Positions 34,567 through 43,855 of a stretch of 64,000 nt of DNA are shown in pieces. The DNA is from Xanthomonas melonis (GTDB taxonomy: Bacteria; Pseudomonadota; Gammaproteobacteria; Xanthomonadales; Xanthomonadaceae). The position numbers and the translations under genes were made by a program. The notes under the pieces are model-generated. The model had not been told where the DNA came from, searched no databases, and was given only the letters and a program-made list of their open reading frames with translations. Location of the stretch: positions 1 through 64,000 of the forward strand of contig NZ_JAJGQH010000012.1 in NCBI RefSeq assembly GCF_020783655.1. Direction: 5' to 3'. Numbering within the stretch: the first letter of the stretch is position 1; every line of letters starts with the position of its first letter.

Positions 34567-36084
34567 TTACTCGACCACCACCGGAATCTTGCCGATGCGC
34601 GACTGCCACTGGCGCGGGCCGGTCTTGTGCACCGACTCGCCGGTGGAATCCACTGCCACGGTGACCGGCATGTCCTTGACCTCGAATTCGTAGATCGCCT
34701 CCATGCCGAGATCTTCGAACGCCAGCACGCGCGCGGCCTTGATCGCCTTGGACACCAGGTAGGCCGAGCCGCCGACCGCCATCAGGTACACCGCCTTGTT
34801 GTCGCGGATCGCATCGATGGCGGCATCGCCACGCTCGGACTTGCCGACCATGCCGAGCAGGCCGGTCTGTTCCAGCATCTGGCGGGTGAACTTGTCCATG
34901 CGCGTGGCGGTGGTCGGGCCGGCCGGGCCCACCACTTCGTCACGCACCGGATCGACCGGGCCGACGTAATAGATGAAGCGGTTGGTGAAATCCACCGGCA
35001 GGGTTTCGCCCTTGTTGAGCATGTCGATCATGCGCTTGTGCGCGGCGTCGCGGCCGGTCAGCAGCTTGCCGTTGAGCAGGATCACCTCGCCCGGCTTGAA
35101 GCTGGCCACTTCTTCGCGGGTGATGGTATCCAGGTTGACCCGGCGCGCATTGGTCGGGTTGTAGGTGAGCTTGGGCCAGTCTTCCAGCGAGGGCGGGTCC
35201 AGCATCACCGGGCCGCTGCCGTCCAGGGTGAAATGCGCATGGCGGGTGGCCGCGCAATTGGGAATCAGCGCCACCGGCAGGTTGGCGGCATGGGTCGGGT
35301 AATCCTTGACCTTGATGTCCAGCACCGTGGTCAGGCCACCCAGGCCCTGTGCGCCGATGCCGAGCGCATTGACCTTTTCGTACAGCTCCAGCCGCAGTTC
35401 TTCGGCGCGATTGGAGGCGCCGCGCGCCTGCAGGTCGACGATGTCGATCGGCTCCATCAGCGCTTCCTTGGCCAGCAGCATCGCCTTCTCGGCGGTGCCG
35501 CCGATGCCGATGCCCAGCATGCCCGGCGGGCACCAGCCGGCGCCCATGGTCGGCACGGTCTTGAGCACCCAATCGACGATGGAATCGGACGGGTTGAGCA
35601 TGGCGAACTTGCTCTTGGCTTCCGAGCCGCCACCCTTGGCGGCGACGATCACTTCGACATGGTCGCCCGGCACGATCTTGGTGTTGACCACCGCCGGCGT
35701 GTTGTCACGGGTATTGGCGCGCTTGCCGGCCGGGTCGGCCAGCACGCTGGCGCGCAGTTTGTTGTCCGGATGGTTGTAGGCGCGACGCACGCCCTCGTTG
35801 ACCATGTCTTCCACACCCATCGTGGCATCGTCCCAGCGCACGTTCATGCCGATTTCCAGGAATACGGTGACGATGCCGGTGTCCTGGCAGATCGGGCGAT
35901 GGCCTTCGGCGCACATGCGCGAATTGATCAGGATCTGCGCGATGGCGTCCTTGGCCGCCGGCGACTCTTCGCGCTCGTAGGCAGCGGACAGATTCTTGAT
36001 GTAGTCGACCGGGTGGTAGTAGCTGATGTACTGCAGCGCATCGGCGACGGACTGGATGAGGTCTTCCTGCTTGATCGAGGTCAC
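34567..36084 (-). CDS. Fumarate hydratase, class I (Fe-S dependent)
   Basis: Interconverts fumarate and malate in the TCA cycle, using a 4Fe-4S cluster. 505 aa, typical for class I single-chain fumarases of the FumA/FumB type. Cluster Cys residues are visible in HRPICQDTGIV, CAATRHAHF and GAGWCPPGMLGIGIGGT. The C-terminal beta domain starts near NTRDNTPAVVNTK and ends EFEVKDMPVTVAVDSTGESV, with VGPAGPTTATRMD close to the end. The enzyme is oxygen-sensitive, unlike class II. Single gene; no operon partner. Confidence 0.95.
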   Translation of the reverse strand: MTSIKQEDLIQSVADALQYISYYHPVDYIKNLSAAYEREESPAAKDAIAQILINSRMCAEGHRPICQDTGIVTVFLEIGMNVRWDDATMGVEDMVNEGVRRAYNHPDNKLRASVLADPAGKRANTRDNTPAVVNTKIVPGDHVEVIVAAKGGGSEAKSKFAMLNPSDSIVDWVLKTVPTMGAGWCPPGMLGIGIGGTAEKAMLLAKEALMEPIDIVDLQARGASNRAEELRLELYEKVNALGIGAQGLGGLTTVLDIKVKDYPTHAANLPVALIPNCAATRHAHFTLDGSGPVMLDPPSLEDWPKLTYNPTNARRVNLDTITREEVASFKPGEVILLNGKLLTGRDAAHKRMIDMLNKGETLPVDFTNRFIYYVGPVDPVRDEVVGPAGPTTATRMDKFTRQMLEQTGLLGMVGKSERGDAAIDAIRDNKAVYLMAVGGSAYLVSKAIKAARVLAFEDLGMEAIYEFEVKDMPVTVAVDSTGESVHKTGPRQWQSRIGKIPVVVE

Positions 36085-36311
36085 GGCTGGCTCTACGGCT
36101 GGCGGGGGTCAATCCGGGCATTTTAGAACAAACCGCCGGCCGCACCGGCGTAGCCAGGGGAAGGCTGGGTTGCGAATGGCGCGTCTGCGGCAGCGCTGCA
36201 GCCCTTCGCACCGCAGTGCCCGGGCCGGGCCAAGCTGTCCGGCGGCGATGCGCTCCCCCTCCGGCAAGGTTCAACACTCCCGAAGCACGCCGCGCCCGGC
36301 ACACTGGGCGA

Positions 36312-38189
36312 ATGTCAGCTTCCCATTCCGGCGCCGCCGCGCCCACTCCCCGTACCGGCCCCACCCTGCGCGAACGCCTGGATGCGCTGCGCAATCTGCC
36401 CCCCTTCCTGCGTCAGATCTGGCAGACCAGCCGCTGGTTGAGCGCCAGCAGCATCGGCCTGCGCGTGTTGCGCGCGCTGATGCCGATTGCCACGCTCTAC
36501 ATCGGCAAGCTGATCATCGACGAGGCGATCCACCTGGTGGGCCAGCCGCCGGCGTTCGAGTCATTCGCCCAGGCGCTGGGCAGTGGGCGCCTGAACCGGT
36601 TGCTGGAATTGCTAGCACTGGAGCTGGCCCTGGCGATCGGTTCGGATCTACTCGGACGCATGGTCGGCTATGCCGATGCGCTGCTGTCGGAGCTGTTCAA
36701 CAACGCGGCCAGCGTGCGCCTGATGGAACACGCTGCGCAGCTGGATCTGAAGGACTTCGAAGATCCCGACCGGCAGGACAAGCTGGATCGCGCGCGGCGC
36801 CAGACCATGAACCGCATGAACCTGATGAGCCAGTTGTTCGGTCAGGTGCAGGACGCCATCACGGTGATCAGCTTGGCGGTGGGCCTGGTGGTGTATGCGC
36901 CCTGGCTGATCGTGTTGCTGGCGATCGCCTTGATTCCCGCGTTCATCGGCGAGGCCCACTTCAACGCACTGGGCTACTCGCTCAACTTCCAGTGGACGCC
37001 GGAACGGCGCCAGCTCGACTACCTGCGCCAGGTCGGCGCCAGCGTGGAGACCGCCAAGGAAGTCAAGATCCTCAACCTGCACCGGTTCCTGATCGCGCGC
37101 TACCGGCGACTGGCCGACAAGTTCTTCCAGGCCAACCGCGCACTGGCGCGCAAGCGTGCGCTGTGGGGCGCGCTGCTGGCGGCGCTGGGCACCCTGGGCT
37201 ATTACGCCGCGTACGGCTATATCGCCTGGCGCACCGTGCGTGGCGACTTCAGCATCGGCGACCTGACCTTCCTGGCCGGCAGCTTCCTGCGCCTGCGCCA
37301 GTTGCTGGAAGGCCTGCTGATCGGGTTCTCGCAGGTCGCCGGCCAGGCCTTGTACCTGGACGACCTGTACTCGTTCTTCAACATCGTGCCGGAGATCCGC
37401 TCCCGCCCCGACGCATTGCCGGTGCCGCGCCCGATCCGCCAGGGCTTCGTGTTCGAGGACGTGGGCTTCCGCTATCCCGAGGCGGAGCAATGGACGGTGC
37501 GCCATCTGGACTTCGAACTGCGCGCCGGCGAAGTGCTGGCACTGGTGGGCGAGAACGGCGCCGGCAAGACCACCCTGGTGAAGCTGCTGGCGCGGCTCTA
37601 CGACCCGACCGAAGGCCGCATCCTGCTCGATGGCCACGATCTACGCGACTATGACCTGGACGATCTACGCGCCAATCTGGGGGTGATCTTCCAGGATTTC
37701 GTGCGCTATCACCTGAGCGTGGGCGAGAACATCGGCGTGGGCCAGGTGGATGCGATGGACGACACCGGCCGCATCCAGGCAGCCGCGCAGCGCGCGATGG
37801 CGGGCGAACTGATCGCCGGCCTGCCGCATGGGTACGACCAGCTGATCGGCCGCCGCTTCAAGAACAGCGTGGACCTGTCCGGCGGGCAGTGGCAGAAGAT
37901 CGCCATCGCGCGCGCCTACATGCGCGATGCGCAGCTGATGATTCTGGACGAACCCACCGCCGCGCTGGACGCGCGCAGCGAGTTCGAGGTATTCCAGCGC
38001 TTCAAGGAGCTGTCGGACAACCGCACCGCGGTACTGATCTCGCACCGCTTCTCCAGCGTACGCATGGCCGACCGCATCCTGGTACTGGTGGCGGGGCGCA
38101 TCGAGGCCAACGGCACCCATGCGGAGCTGATGGCGCAGGGCGGGCGCTATGCGGAGCTGTTCGAGCTGCAGGCGGCTGGGTATCGGTGA
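36312..38189 (+). CDS. ABC exporter with fused membrane and ATPase domains
   Basis: A half-transporter of 625 aa: membrane domain at about 45-330 (helices including LRVLRALMPIATLYIGKLII, ELALAIGSDLLGRMVG and LIVLLAIALIPAFIGE) and nucleotide-binding domain at about 375-620. Walker A is GENGAGKTTLVKLL, signature SGGQWQKIAIARA, Walker B LMILDEPTAALDAR, and the H-loop is ISHRFSS. It probably works as a homodimer in the inner membrane. The start at 36312 was taken from MSASHSGAAA, an Ala/Pro-rich leader; longer frames lack a ribosome binding site. The substrate is unknown. Confidence 0.93.
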   Translation: MSASHSGAAAPTPRTGPTLRERLDALRNLPPFLRQIWQTSRWLSASSIGLRVLRALMPIATLYIGKLIIDEAIHLVGQPPAFESFAQALGSGRLNRLLELLALELALAIGSDLLGRMVGYADALLSELFNNAASVRLMEHAAQLDLKDFEDPDRQDKLDRARRQTMNRMNLMSQLFGQVQDAITVISLAVGLVVYAPWLIVLLAIALIPAFIGEAHFNALGYSLNFQWTPERRQLDYLRQVGASVETAKEVKILNLHRFLIARYRRLADKFFQANRALARKRALWGALLAALGTLGYYAAYGYIAWRTVRGDFSIGDLTFLAGSFLRLRQLLEGLLIGFSQVAGQALYLDDLYSFFNIVPEIRSRPDALPVPRPIRQGFVFEDVGFRYPEAEQWTVRHLDFELRAGEVLALVGENGAGKTTLVKLLARLYDPTEGRILLDGHDLRDYDLDDLRANLGVIFQDFVRYHLSVGENIGVGQVDAMDDTGRIQAAAQRAMAGELIAGLPHGYDQLIGRRFKNSVDLSGGQWQKIAIARAYMRDAQLMILDEPTAALDARSEFEVFQRFKELSDNRTAVLISHRFSSVRMADRILVLVAGRIEANGTHAELMAQGGRYAELFELQAAGYR

Positions 38190-38194
38190 GGCCG

Positions 38195-38302
38195 GGATTA
38201 GGCATTGGGGATTGGGAAGAGCTGCCGGCTCATCCGCGAGCCCGGCACTTCCGGGACCCAGGATCTGCTCTTGCGAATCCCCAATTCCGACTCCCGAATT
38301 CC
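38195..38302. repeat. Paired GGGATT-type dispersed repeats
   Basis: The left copy at 38195-38216 (gggattaggcattggggatt) and the opposite-strand copy at 38275-38302 (aatccccaattccgactccc) flank about 60 bp, so together they form an inverted pair. It is the same family as 3469-3497. Confidence 0.6.
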
Positions 38303-38303
38303 G

Positions 38304-38338
38304 GCCCGCCAAATGAGAGTTCATCTCATTTGGCGGGC
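38304..38338. promoter_or_regulatory. Long palindrome upstream of fpr (candidate operator)
   Basis: A 14-bp perfect inverted repeat (GCCCGCCAAATGAG and CTCATTTGGCGGGC) with a 7-nt centre. It lies 45 bp before the fpr start and just before TAGAAT at 38345-38350, a plausible -10 box. No U-tract follows, so an operator is more likely than a terminator. Which regulator binds is unknown; oxidative-stress or iron regulators control fpr elsewhere. Confidence 0.6.
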
Positions 38339-38382
38339 TTGAGGTAGAATTGCCCGGTATTCCTCCCACGACACTCACCGGT

Positions 38383-39162
38383 ATGTCTTCCGCTTTCGGC
38401 GCCGAAACGGTGCTCGAGGTCCGCCACTGGACCGATGCCTACTTCAGCTTCACCACCACCCGCGACCCCGGTTTCCGTTTCGAGAACGGGCAGTTCGTGA
38501 TGATCGGACTGGAGACCGAGACGCGCCCGTTGCTGCGCGCGTATTCGATCGCCAGTGCCAACTGGGAAGAACAGCTGGAGTTCTTCAGCATCAAGGTGCC
38601 CGATGGTCCGCTGACCTCGCGGCTGCAGCACATCCAGCCCGGCGACAAGGTGCTGGTCGGCAAGAAGCCCACCGGCACGCTGTTGATCAGCGACCTGCAC
38701 CCGGGCCGCAACCTGTACCTGCTGGGGACCGGCACCGGCCTGGCGCCATGGCTGTCGGTCATCAAGGACCCGGAAACCTACGAGCGCTTCGACAAGGTGA
38801 TCCTCACCCACGGCGTCCGCTTCGAGCAGGATCTGGCCTATCGCGACTACTTCGAGCGCGAGCTGCCGCAGCACGAGTTCCTCGGCGATATCCTGCGCGA
38901 CAAGCTGCTGTACTACCCGGCAGTCACCCGCGAAGCCTTCGCCAACCAGGGCCGGCTGACCGAGCTGATGGCCGATGGACGCATGCAGCAGACGCTGGGC
39001 CTGCCAACGCTGGATCCGGCCAACGACCGTTTCATGATCTGCGGCAGCCCGCAGATGCTGGCCGACCTGCGTACGCTGCTGGACGGCCGCGGCTTCCAGA
39101 CCTCGCCGCGCATCGGTACGCCGGGGCATTACGTATTCGAGCGTGCCTTCGTCGAGAAGTGA
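38383..39162 (+). CDS. fpr: Ferredoxin/flavodoxin-NADP+ reductase
   Basis: FAD enzyme moving electrons between NADPH and ferredoxin or flavodoxin; important in Fe-S repair and oxidative stress. 259 aa, the FPR class length. FAD-binding motif RAYSIASANWEE at about 50-61, FFSIKVPDGPLTSRLQHIQP, then the NADP half with LLGTGTGLAPWLSVIKDP and FMICGSPQML. The C-terminus VFERAFVEK is the characteristic bacterial FPR end. Start ATG 38383 is preferred over TTG 38350. Confidence 0.96.
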   Translation: MSSAFGAETVLEVRHWTDAYFSFTTTRDPGFRFENGQFVMIGLETETRPLLRAYSIASANWEEQLEFFSIKVPDGPLTSRLQHIQPGDKVLVGKKPTGTLLISDLHPGRNLYLLGTGTGLAPWLSVIKDPETYERFDKVILTHGVRFEQDLAYRDYFERELPQHEFLGDILRDKLLYYPAVTREAFANQGRLTELMADGRMQQTLGLPTLDPANDRFMICGSPQMLADLRTLLDGRGFQTSPRIGTPGHYVFERAFVEK

Positions 39163-39247
39163 CCTGACACGGGTGAAACGCCAGCGCGGCGCGGCGTTTC
39201 ATCTGAAGGACCCGATGCCGTCGGTTCGAGCACCATGCCCTACCGGA

Positions 39248-39733
39248 TCATGTGCCCAGCGCGCGCTCGATGTCGGCAGCCAACGCTTCCGGCTTGGTGG
39301 TGGGCGCATAACGCTCCAGTACGCGCCCGTCGCGGCCGATCAGGAACTTGGTGAAATTCCACTTGATGGCCTCCGATCCGAGCACGCCGGGGCGTTCGTG
39401 CTTGAGCCACTGCCACAACGGATGCGCGCCGCTGCCATTGACCTCGATCTTCGAAGACAACGGGAAATCCACCGCATAATCCAGCGAACAGAACTGGCGG
39501 ATCTGCGCGGCGTCACCTGGCTCCTGATGGCCGAATTGATCGCACGGAAAGCCGATCACGACCAGACCACGCGCACGGTAGCGCTGCCATAGGTCCTGCA
39601 GGCCCGCGTACTGCGGGGTAAAACCGCACTTGGAGGCCACATTGACGACCAGCAGCACCTTGCCGGCGTAGTCGGCCAAGGCGTGCGTGCGCCCATCGAG
39701 GTCGGTGAACTGCTGGGCCGAAAGCGCCGTCAT
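39248..39733 (-). CDS. Glutathione peroxidase
   Basis: Reduces hydroperoxides using glutathione or thioredoxin. 161 aa, normal length. The catalytic tetrad is visible: Cys in NVASKCGFTPQYAGLQ at about 37, Gln in GFPCDQFGHQEPG, and Trp-Asn in IKWNFTKFLI. No signal peptide, so cytosolic. Start ATG 39733 has GGAG 6 bases before it; a GTG at 39745 is possible. It converges with fpr, another oxidative-stress gene. Confidence 0.95.
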   Translation of the reverse strand: MTALSAQQFTDLDGRTHALADYAGKVLLVVNVASKCGFTPQYAGLQDLWQRYRARGLVVIGFPCDQFGHQEPGDAAQIRQFCSLDYAVDFPLSSKIEVNGSGAHPLWQWLKHERPGVLGSEAIKWNFTKFLIGRDGRVLERYAPTTKPEALAADIERALGT

Positions 39734-40128
39734 GCCGGTCTCCACTGCAAAGACGTCAGCCTAGCGCAGGACGATGCAGGGCCGCACGTTGCAGTTGGCC
39801 GGAGTGGCAAGGTTGCCCTGCGGCGAGCCACGTGTGCGGCCCGGAATGAGGCCGCTCGCGCATTTCATTCGCGATGCCAGACGTCGCAGACACTGGCAGC
39901 AACGCATTGCGCCGGCAGGCGAACGGCAGGCGCCGCCCGAAGAATCGCCTTTGCCTGCAGACCTTGCAACGTGTGGCTCGCCGTCAGATCGCCCCAGCGT
40001 ACTGGTCGCCACCACGCCAGAACCGCAACTGCCAATGCTCGCGTCCGCTGCCCGGCCATGCCTTTTGTCACAAGCCAGTACCCCCCGGCCCGGGTTAGCC
40101 TCATGGGTCGCACTTTGGAGCAACTCTC
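39734..40128. other. Intergenic region, no supported gene
   Basis: 395 bp between gpx and dcp, divergent promoters presumably at both ends. Open frames on each strand (for example minus-strand 39761-40123) have Cys- and Ser-rich unnatural composition and no motif. Nothing else was recognised. Confidence 0.3.
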
Positions 40129-42327
40129 TTGACCACCCGTCTCGCTTTTGCCCTGGCCGCTTCCCTGGGACTTGCCATGCCGTCCTACAGCATTGCCGCC
40201 CCCGCTGCCACCCAGGCCGCCACCCAGGCCAACCCCTTCTTCGCCGACAGCGACCTGCCGCTGCATTACCCGCAGTTCGACAAGATCACCGACAGCGATT
40301 TCGCCCCCGCTTTCGACGCCGGCATGGCGGAGCAGCTGAAGGAAGTGGAGAAGATCGCCAACCAGAAGGCCAAACCGAGCTTCGAGAACACCCTCCTCGC
40401 GCTGGAGAAGAGCGGCGCCACCCTGGATCGGGCGACCACCGTGTTCTTCAACCTGGTCGGTGCCGACACCAACGATGTACGCAAGAAGCTGCAGGCCGAT
40501 TACTCGGCCAAGTTCGCCGCGCACCGCGATGCGATCTCGCTCAACGGCAAGCTGTTTGCGCGCATCCAGACCCTGTACGACCAACGCGCCAAGCTGGGCC
40601 TCGATGCGCAAGGTGTGCGCCTGGTCGAGAAGTACTACAGCGACTTCGTGCGCGATGGCGCCAAGCTCTCCGATGCGGACAAGACCACGCTCAAGGCGAT
40701 GAATGCCGAGCTGGCCAAGCTGGGCACCACCTTCAGCCAGAACGTACTGGCCGAGGTCAACGCCGCCGCGGTGGTCGTGGATGACGTCAAGCAGCTCGAC
40801 GGCCTGTCCGAAGAACAGATCGCTGCGGCCGCCGAAGCGGCGAAGGCGCGCAAGCTCGATGGCAAGTACGTGATTGCGCTGCTCAACACCACCGGCCAAC
40901 CGCCGCTGACCCAGCTGAAGAACCGCGACCTGCGCAAGAAGATCTACGACGCCTCGGTGTCGCGTGGCAGCCATGGCGGCCAGTACGACAACACCGCGCT
41001 GGTGTCGCGCATCATGAAGCTGCGCGCCGACAAGGCCAAGCTGCTCGGCTTCCCCACCTACGCAGCCTATTCCCTGGAAAACCAGACCGCCAAGACTCCG
41101 GAAGCGGTCAATGCGATGCTCGGTAAGCTGGCACCTGCTGCGGTCGCCAACGCCAAGCGCGAAGCCGCCGATCTGCAGGCGATGATCGACAAGGAACAAA
41201 AAGCTGCACGCAAGCCCACCTTCAAGCTCGAAGCCTGGGATTGGGCCTACTACAGCGAGAAGGTGCGCCAGGCCAAGTACAACTTCGACGAATCCCAGCT
41301 CAAGCCCTACTTCGAACTGAAGAACGTGCTGGAAAACGGCGTGTTCTACGCCGCCACCCAGGAATACGGCCTGACCTTCAAGCAGCGCACCGATCTGCCG
41401 ACCTACCGCGACGACATCACCGTCTACGACGTGTTCGATGCCGATGGCAAGCAGCTGGCGATCTTCATCGCCGACATGTACGCACGCGAATCCAAGCGTG
41501 GTGGCGCATGGATGAACTCGTATGTCTCGCAGTCGGACCTGACCGGTTTCAAGCCGGTGGTGGCCAATCATCTCAATATTCCCAAGCCGCCGGCCGGCCA
41601 GCCAACGCTGCTGACCTGGGATGAAGTGACCACCATGTTCCATGAGTTCGGGCATGCGCTGCACGGCATGTTCTCGGACGTCAAATACCCGTATTTCTCC
41701 GGCACCAGCGTGCCGCGTGACTTCGTCGAATTTCCCTCGCAGGTCAACGAGATGTGGGCCGACGAGCCGTCGATCCTGAAGAACTATGCCAAGCATTACC
41801 AGAACGGCACGCCGATGCCGCAGGCATTGCTGGACAAGGTGATCGCCGCGTCCAAGTTCAATCAGGGATTCGCCACCACCGAATACCTGGGTGCGGCGAT
41901 GCTGGACCAGAACTGGCATCAGGTCAGCGCCAGCCAGGTGCCCGATGCAGCCGGCGTCATGGCGTTCGAAGCCAAGGCCCTGCAGCAGGACGGCATTGCC
42001 TACGCACCGGTGCCGCCGCGCTACAAGACTCCCTACTTCAGCCACATCATGGGAGGCTATGCCGCTGGCTACTACGCCTACATCTGGTCGGAAGTGCTGG
42101 ATGCCAACACCCAGCAATGGTTCAAGCAGCACGGCGGCCTGAGCCGCGCCAACGGCGACCGCTTCCGCAAGACCCTGCTCTCGCGCGGCGGCAGCGTGGA
42201 TGCCATGGAGTTGTTCCAGAACTTCGCCGGTCACGCGCCGCAGATCGAGCCGCTACTGGAAAAGCGCGGCCTGAGCGCGCAGGGCGGCGACGGCGCAACG
42301 AAGGAAACTCCGCAGTCCAAGCCGTAA
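40129..42327 (+). CDS. dcp: Peptidyl-dipeptidase Dcp (M3 metallopeptidase), exported
   Basis: Removes C-terminal dipeptides from short peptides. 732 aa. Signal peptide at about 1-24 (LAFALAASLGLAMPSYSIAA) directs it to the periplasm. The zinc site HEFGHALHG lies in TMFHEFGHALHGMFSDV near 505, with the downstream Glu ligand near 535 (FVEFPSQVNEMW). The catalytic-domain ending YYAYIWSEVLDAN matches Dcp. The start is TTG at 40129, preceded by GGAG 8 bases upstream; no ATG occurs until after the signal peptide begins. Confidence 0.95.
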   Translation: MTTRLAFALAASLGLAMPSYSIAAPAATQAATQANPFFADSDLPLHYPQFDKITDSDFAPAFDAGMAEQLKEVEKIANQKAKPSFENTLLALEKSGATLDRATTVFFNLVGADTNDVRKKLQADYSAKFAAHRDAISLNGKLFARIQTLYDQRAKLGLDAQGVRLVEKYYSDFVRDGAKLSDADKTTLKAMNAELAKLGTTFSQNVLAEVNAAAVVVDDVKQLDGLSEEQIAAAAEAAKARKLDGKYVIALLNTTGQPPLTQLKNRDLRKKIYDASVSRGSHGGQYDNTALVSRIMKLRADKAKLLGFPTYAAYSLENQTAKTPEAVNAMLGKLAPAAVANAKREAADLQAMIDKEQKAARKPTFKLEAWDWAYYSEKVRQAKYNFDESQLKPYFELKNVLENGVFYAATQEYGLTFKQRTDLPTYRDDITVYDVFDADGKQLAIFIADMYARESKRGGAWMNSYVSQSDLTGFKPVVANHLNIPKPPAGQPTLLTWDEVTTMFHEFGHALHGMFSDVKYPYFSGTSVPRDFVEFPSQVNEMWADEPSILKNYAKHYQNGTPMPQALLDKVIAASKFNQGFATTEYLGAAMLDQNWHQVSASQVPDAAGVMAFEAKALQQDGIAYAPVPPRYKTPYFSHIMGGYAAGYYAYIWSEVLDANTQQWFKQHGGLSRANGDRFRKTLLSRGGSVDAMELFQNFAGHAPQIEPLLEKRGLSAQGGDGATKETPQSKP

Positions 42328-42341
42328 CGTCCAGTCCCAAG

Positions 42342-42383
42342 AACGACAACGCCGCCCGGATCGCTCCGGGCGGCGTTGTCGTT
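42342..42383. terminator. Bidirectional terminator between dcp and marR
   Basis: A perfect 19-bp inverted repeat (arms 42342-42360 and 42365-42383) with the 4-nt loop TCGC. The GC-rich core is flanked by short AAC and GTT ends rather than long T-runs. It separates converging genes. Confidence 0.8.
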
Positions 42384-42410
42384 GATGGCGACGCGCGCCG
42401 TCGTACCGGC

Positions 42411-42911
42411 TCAGGGCTCGACCAAGTCCACGCCAATGAGCAGTTTCTTCAGCAGCTTTTCCAGACGCACCTGTTCGGCCTCGCTGATGTGGGAGGTCTG
42501 CTGCGCCAGCAGCTCGCAGGCTTCCGGCAGCAAGCTCTCAATCAACGCCAGCCCAGCCGGTTGCAGGGTCAACACGATCTTGCGCCGATCATCTGCGCTG
42601 GTGCCGCGCGCAATCAGGCCTTTTTCGCATAGCTGGTCGGTGAGCCGGGTGATGTTGGCCGGCTTCTCGCTAACCGCCTCGGCCGCCTCGGTCGGCGTGA
42701 TCGCTTGGTCCGGCGTGCCATGCAGCGTCATCAGGATCTCGTATTCTGGTGGGCTGATTCCGTAAGGCCTGAGCCGGATGCAAGTGATCGTATGCAGTCG
42801 CTTGTACAGATGCTTGATCAACCTCACCACGACGGCCGATTCCCGCGGAAATGCCGTGTAACGCTCGCTTGTGTGGTTCACGCAGTTCTCGGTCGCATCG
42901 AAACTACTCAT
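42411..42911 (-). CDS. MarR-family transcriptional regulator
   Basis: 166 aa. The winged helix-turn-helix runs from about 50 to 140: ISPPEYEILMTLHGTPDQAI, then TEAAEAVSEKPANITRLTDQ as the recognition region, and GTSADDRRKIVLTLQPAG for the wing. An amphipathic helix dimerises the ends. No pump or enzyme gene is adjacent downstream on the minus strand, so the target is unclear. The start at 42911 was chosen from several in-frame ATGs because it precedes a plausible N-terminal helix. A DUF3298-like lipoprotein gene lies 66 bp upstream on the same strand. Confidence 0.9.
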   Translation of the reverse strand: MSSFDATENCVNHTSERYTAFPRESAVVVRLIKHLYKRLHTITCIRLRPYGISPPEYEILMTLHGTPDQAITPTEAAEAVSEKPANITRLTDQLCEKGLIARGTSADDRRKIVLTLQPAGLALIESLLPEACELLAQQTSHISEAEQVRLEKLLKKLLIGVDLVEP

Positions 42912-42977
42912 ATCGCCGGTCTGATTCCAATACTGAATGGCGCGGCCATTCAAACACATCACCTGCAAGGCGATGGA

Positions 42978-43817
42978 TCAGCGAGCGAAGAGATGTGCAT
43001 ATTCCGGCGCGACCCACGGGAGCAACGTCGCAGTTGTGATTTCCGCCGTTTGCGTGCCGTCCGAATACGGCCCGACCTGATACGGCGGAAACACGAAACG
43101 CAGTGCGGCGATCTTGCCGGCCGCATTCAATACCGGAACGAACTGAGCGAAATTGCCTACCTGCGCCGTGGTTCCTTCGGCGATCATGCGGTCGGCCGAG
43201 GCAACCTGCTCTGCCTGTTCCTCGATCGGCACGCGCTCGGCCACTACGCGCTCGGCTGCGGCGGCATGCAGCTGCATGGCGACCTCGCGGCCGATCTTTT
43301 CCCAGCCAGCGGGATCTGCGATCAGTGCCTGTGCGGTCAGCTGCCTGCGCTCCTTGACCAGCCAGACGAAACGCGCCACTAATGGTTCGCCATGCGCGCC
43401 GCCGGTATAGCGGCTGCCGTCGGCGGACACCACGATCAGTTCGGGAGTCTGCAACAGTTTCTCGAACGACAGCGACAGTTCATAGGGCGCTGCAGGCTTG
43501 TCGTTGCCCAGTCCCGACACTGCCTGCATCAGCTCGTCGCGCGCATCCTGTGCATAGTCGCGGACCAGGCCAGCCAATTCCGGATAGGCGTCCAGGCCAC
43601 GCGGATAACTGATGCCCACCATGTATGCCGGCGCATGCTCGATCACGTCCTGCAACGGACCACTGCTCACCATGACCGGTTCGGCGACCGGCGTCGGCAC
43701 AGCATCGGCAGCCGGCGCCACCGGTTCGGCGGTCGTCGCCTCGCGCTGCGTGCAACCCGCCAGCATGGCCAGCAGCACGATCCCCACCCATCCATTCACT
43801 TGCGCCAACCGCCCCAT
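42978..43817 (-). CDS. Lipoprotein with DUF3298/RsiV-like domain
   Basis: 279 aa. The lipobox LAGC at about 18-21 follows a hydrophobic signal (GWVGIVLLAMLAG). A Thr/Ala/Pro linker follows; the body has the DUF4163/DUF3298 arrangement: YELSLSFEKLLQTPELIVVS, then SRYTGGAHGEPLV, a typical motif, and FVFPPYQVGPYSDGTQTAEI. Families of this kind include anti-sigma factor RsiV and lipoproteins of unknown function; no sigma factor gene is adjacent. Start 43817 has GGGAG 9 bases upstream. Confidence 0.82.
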   Translation of the reverse strand: MGRLAQVNGWVGIVLLAMLAGCTQREATTAEPVAPAADAVPTPVAEPVMVSSGPLQDVIEHAPAYMVGISYPRGLDAYPELAGLVRDYAQDARDELMQAVSGLGNDKPAAPYELSLSFEKLLQTPELIVVSADGSRYTGGAHGEPLVARFVWLVKERRQLTAQALIADPAGWEKIGREVAMQLHAAAAERVVAERVPIEEQAEQVASADRMIAEGTTAQVGNFAQFVPVLNAAGKIAALRFVFPPYQVGPYSDGTQTAEITTATLLPWVAPEYAHLFAR

Positions 43818-43855
43818 TCCTGCCAACTCCCCTGATCCAAACGTTGTTGCCGGCA

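Noticed and set aside
39761-40123. Minus-strand frame of 120 codons between gpx and dcp
   Set aside because: Cys- and Ser-rich, unnatural codon use, no ribosome binding site.
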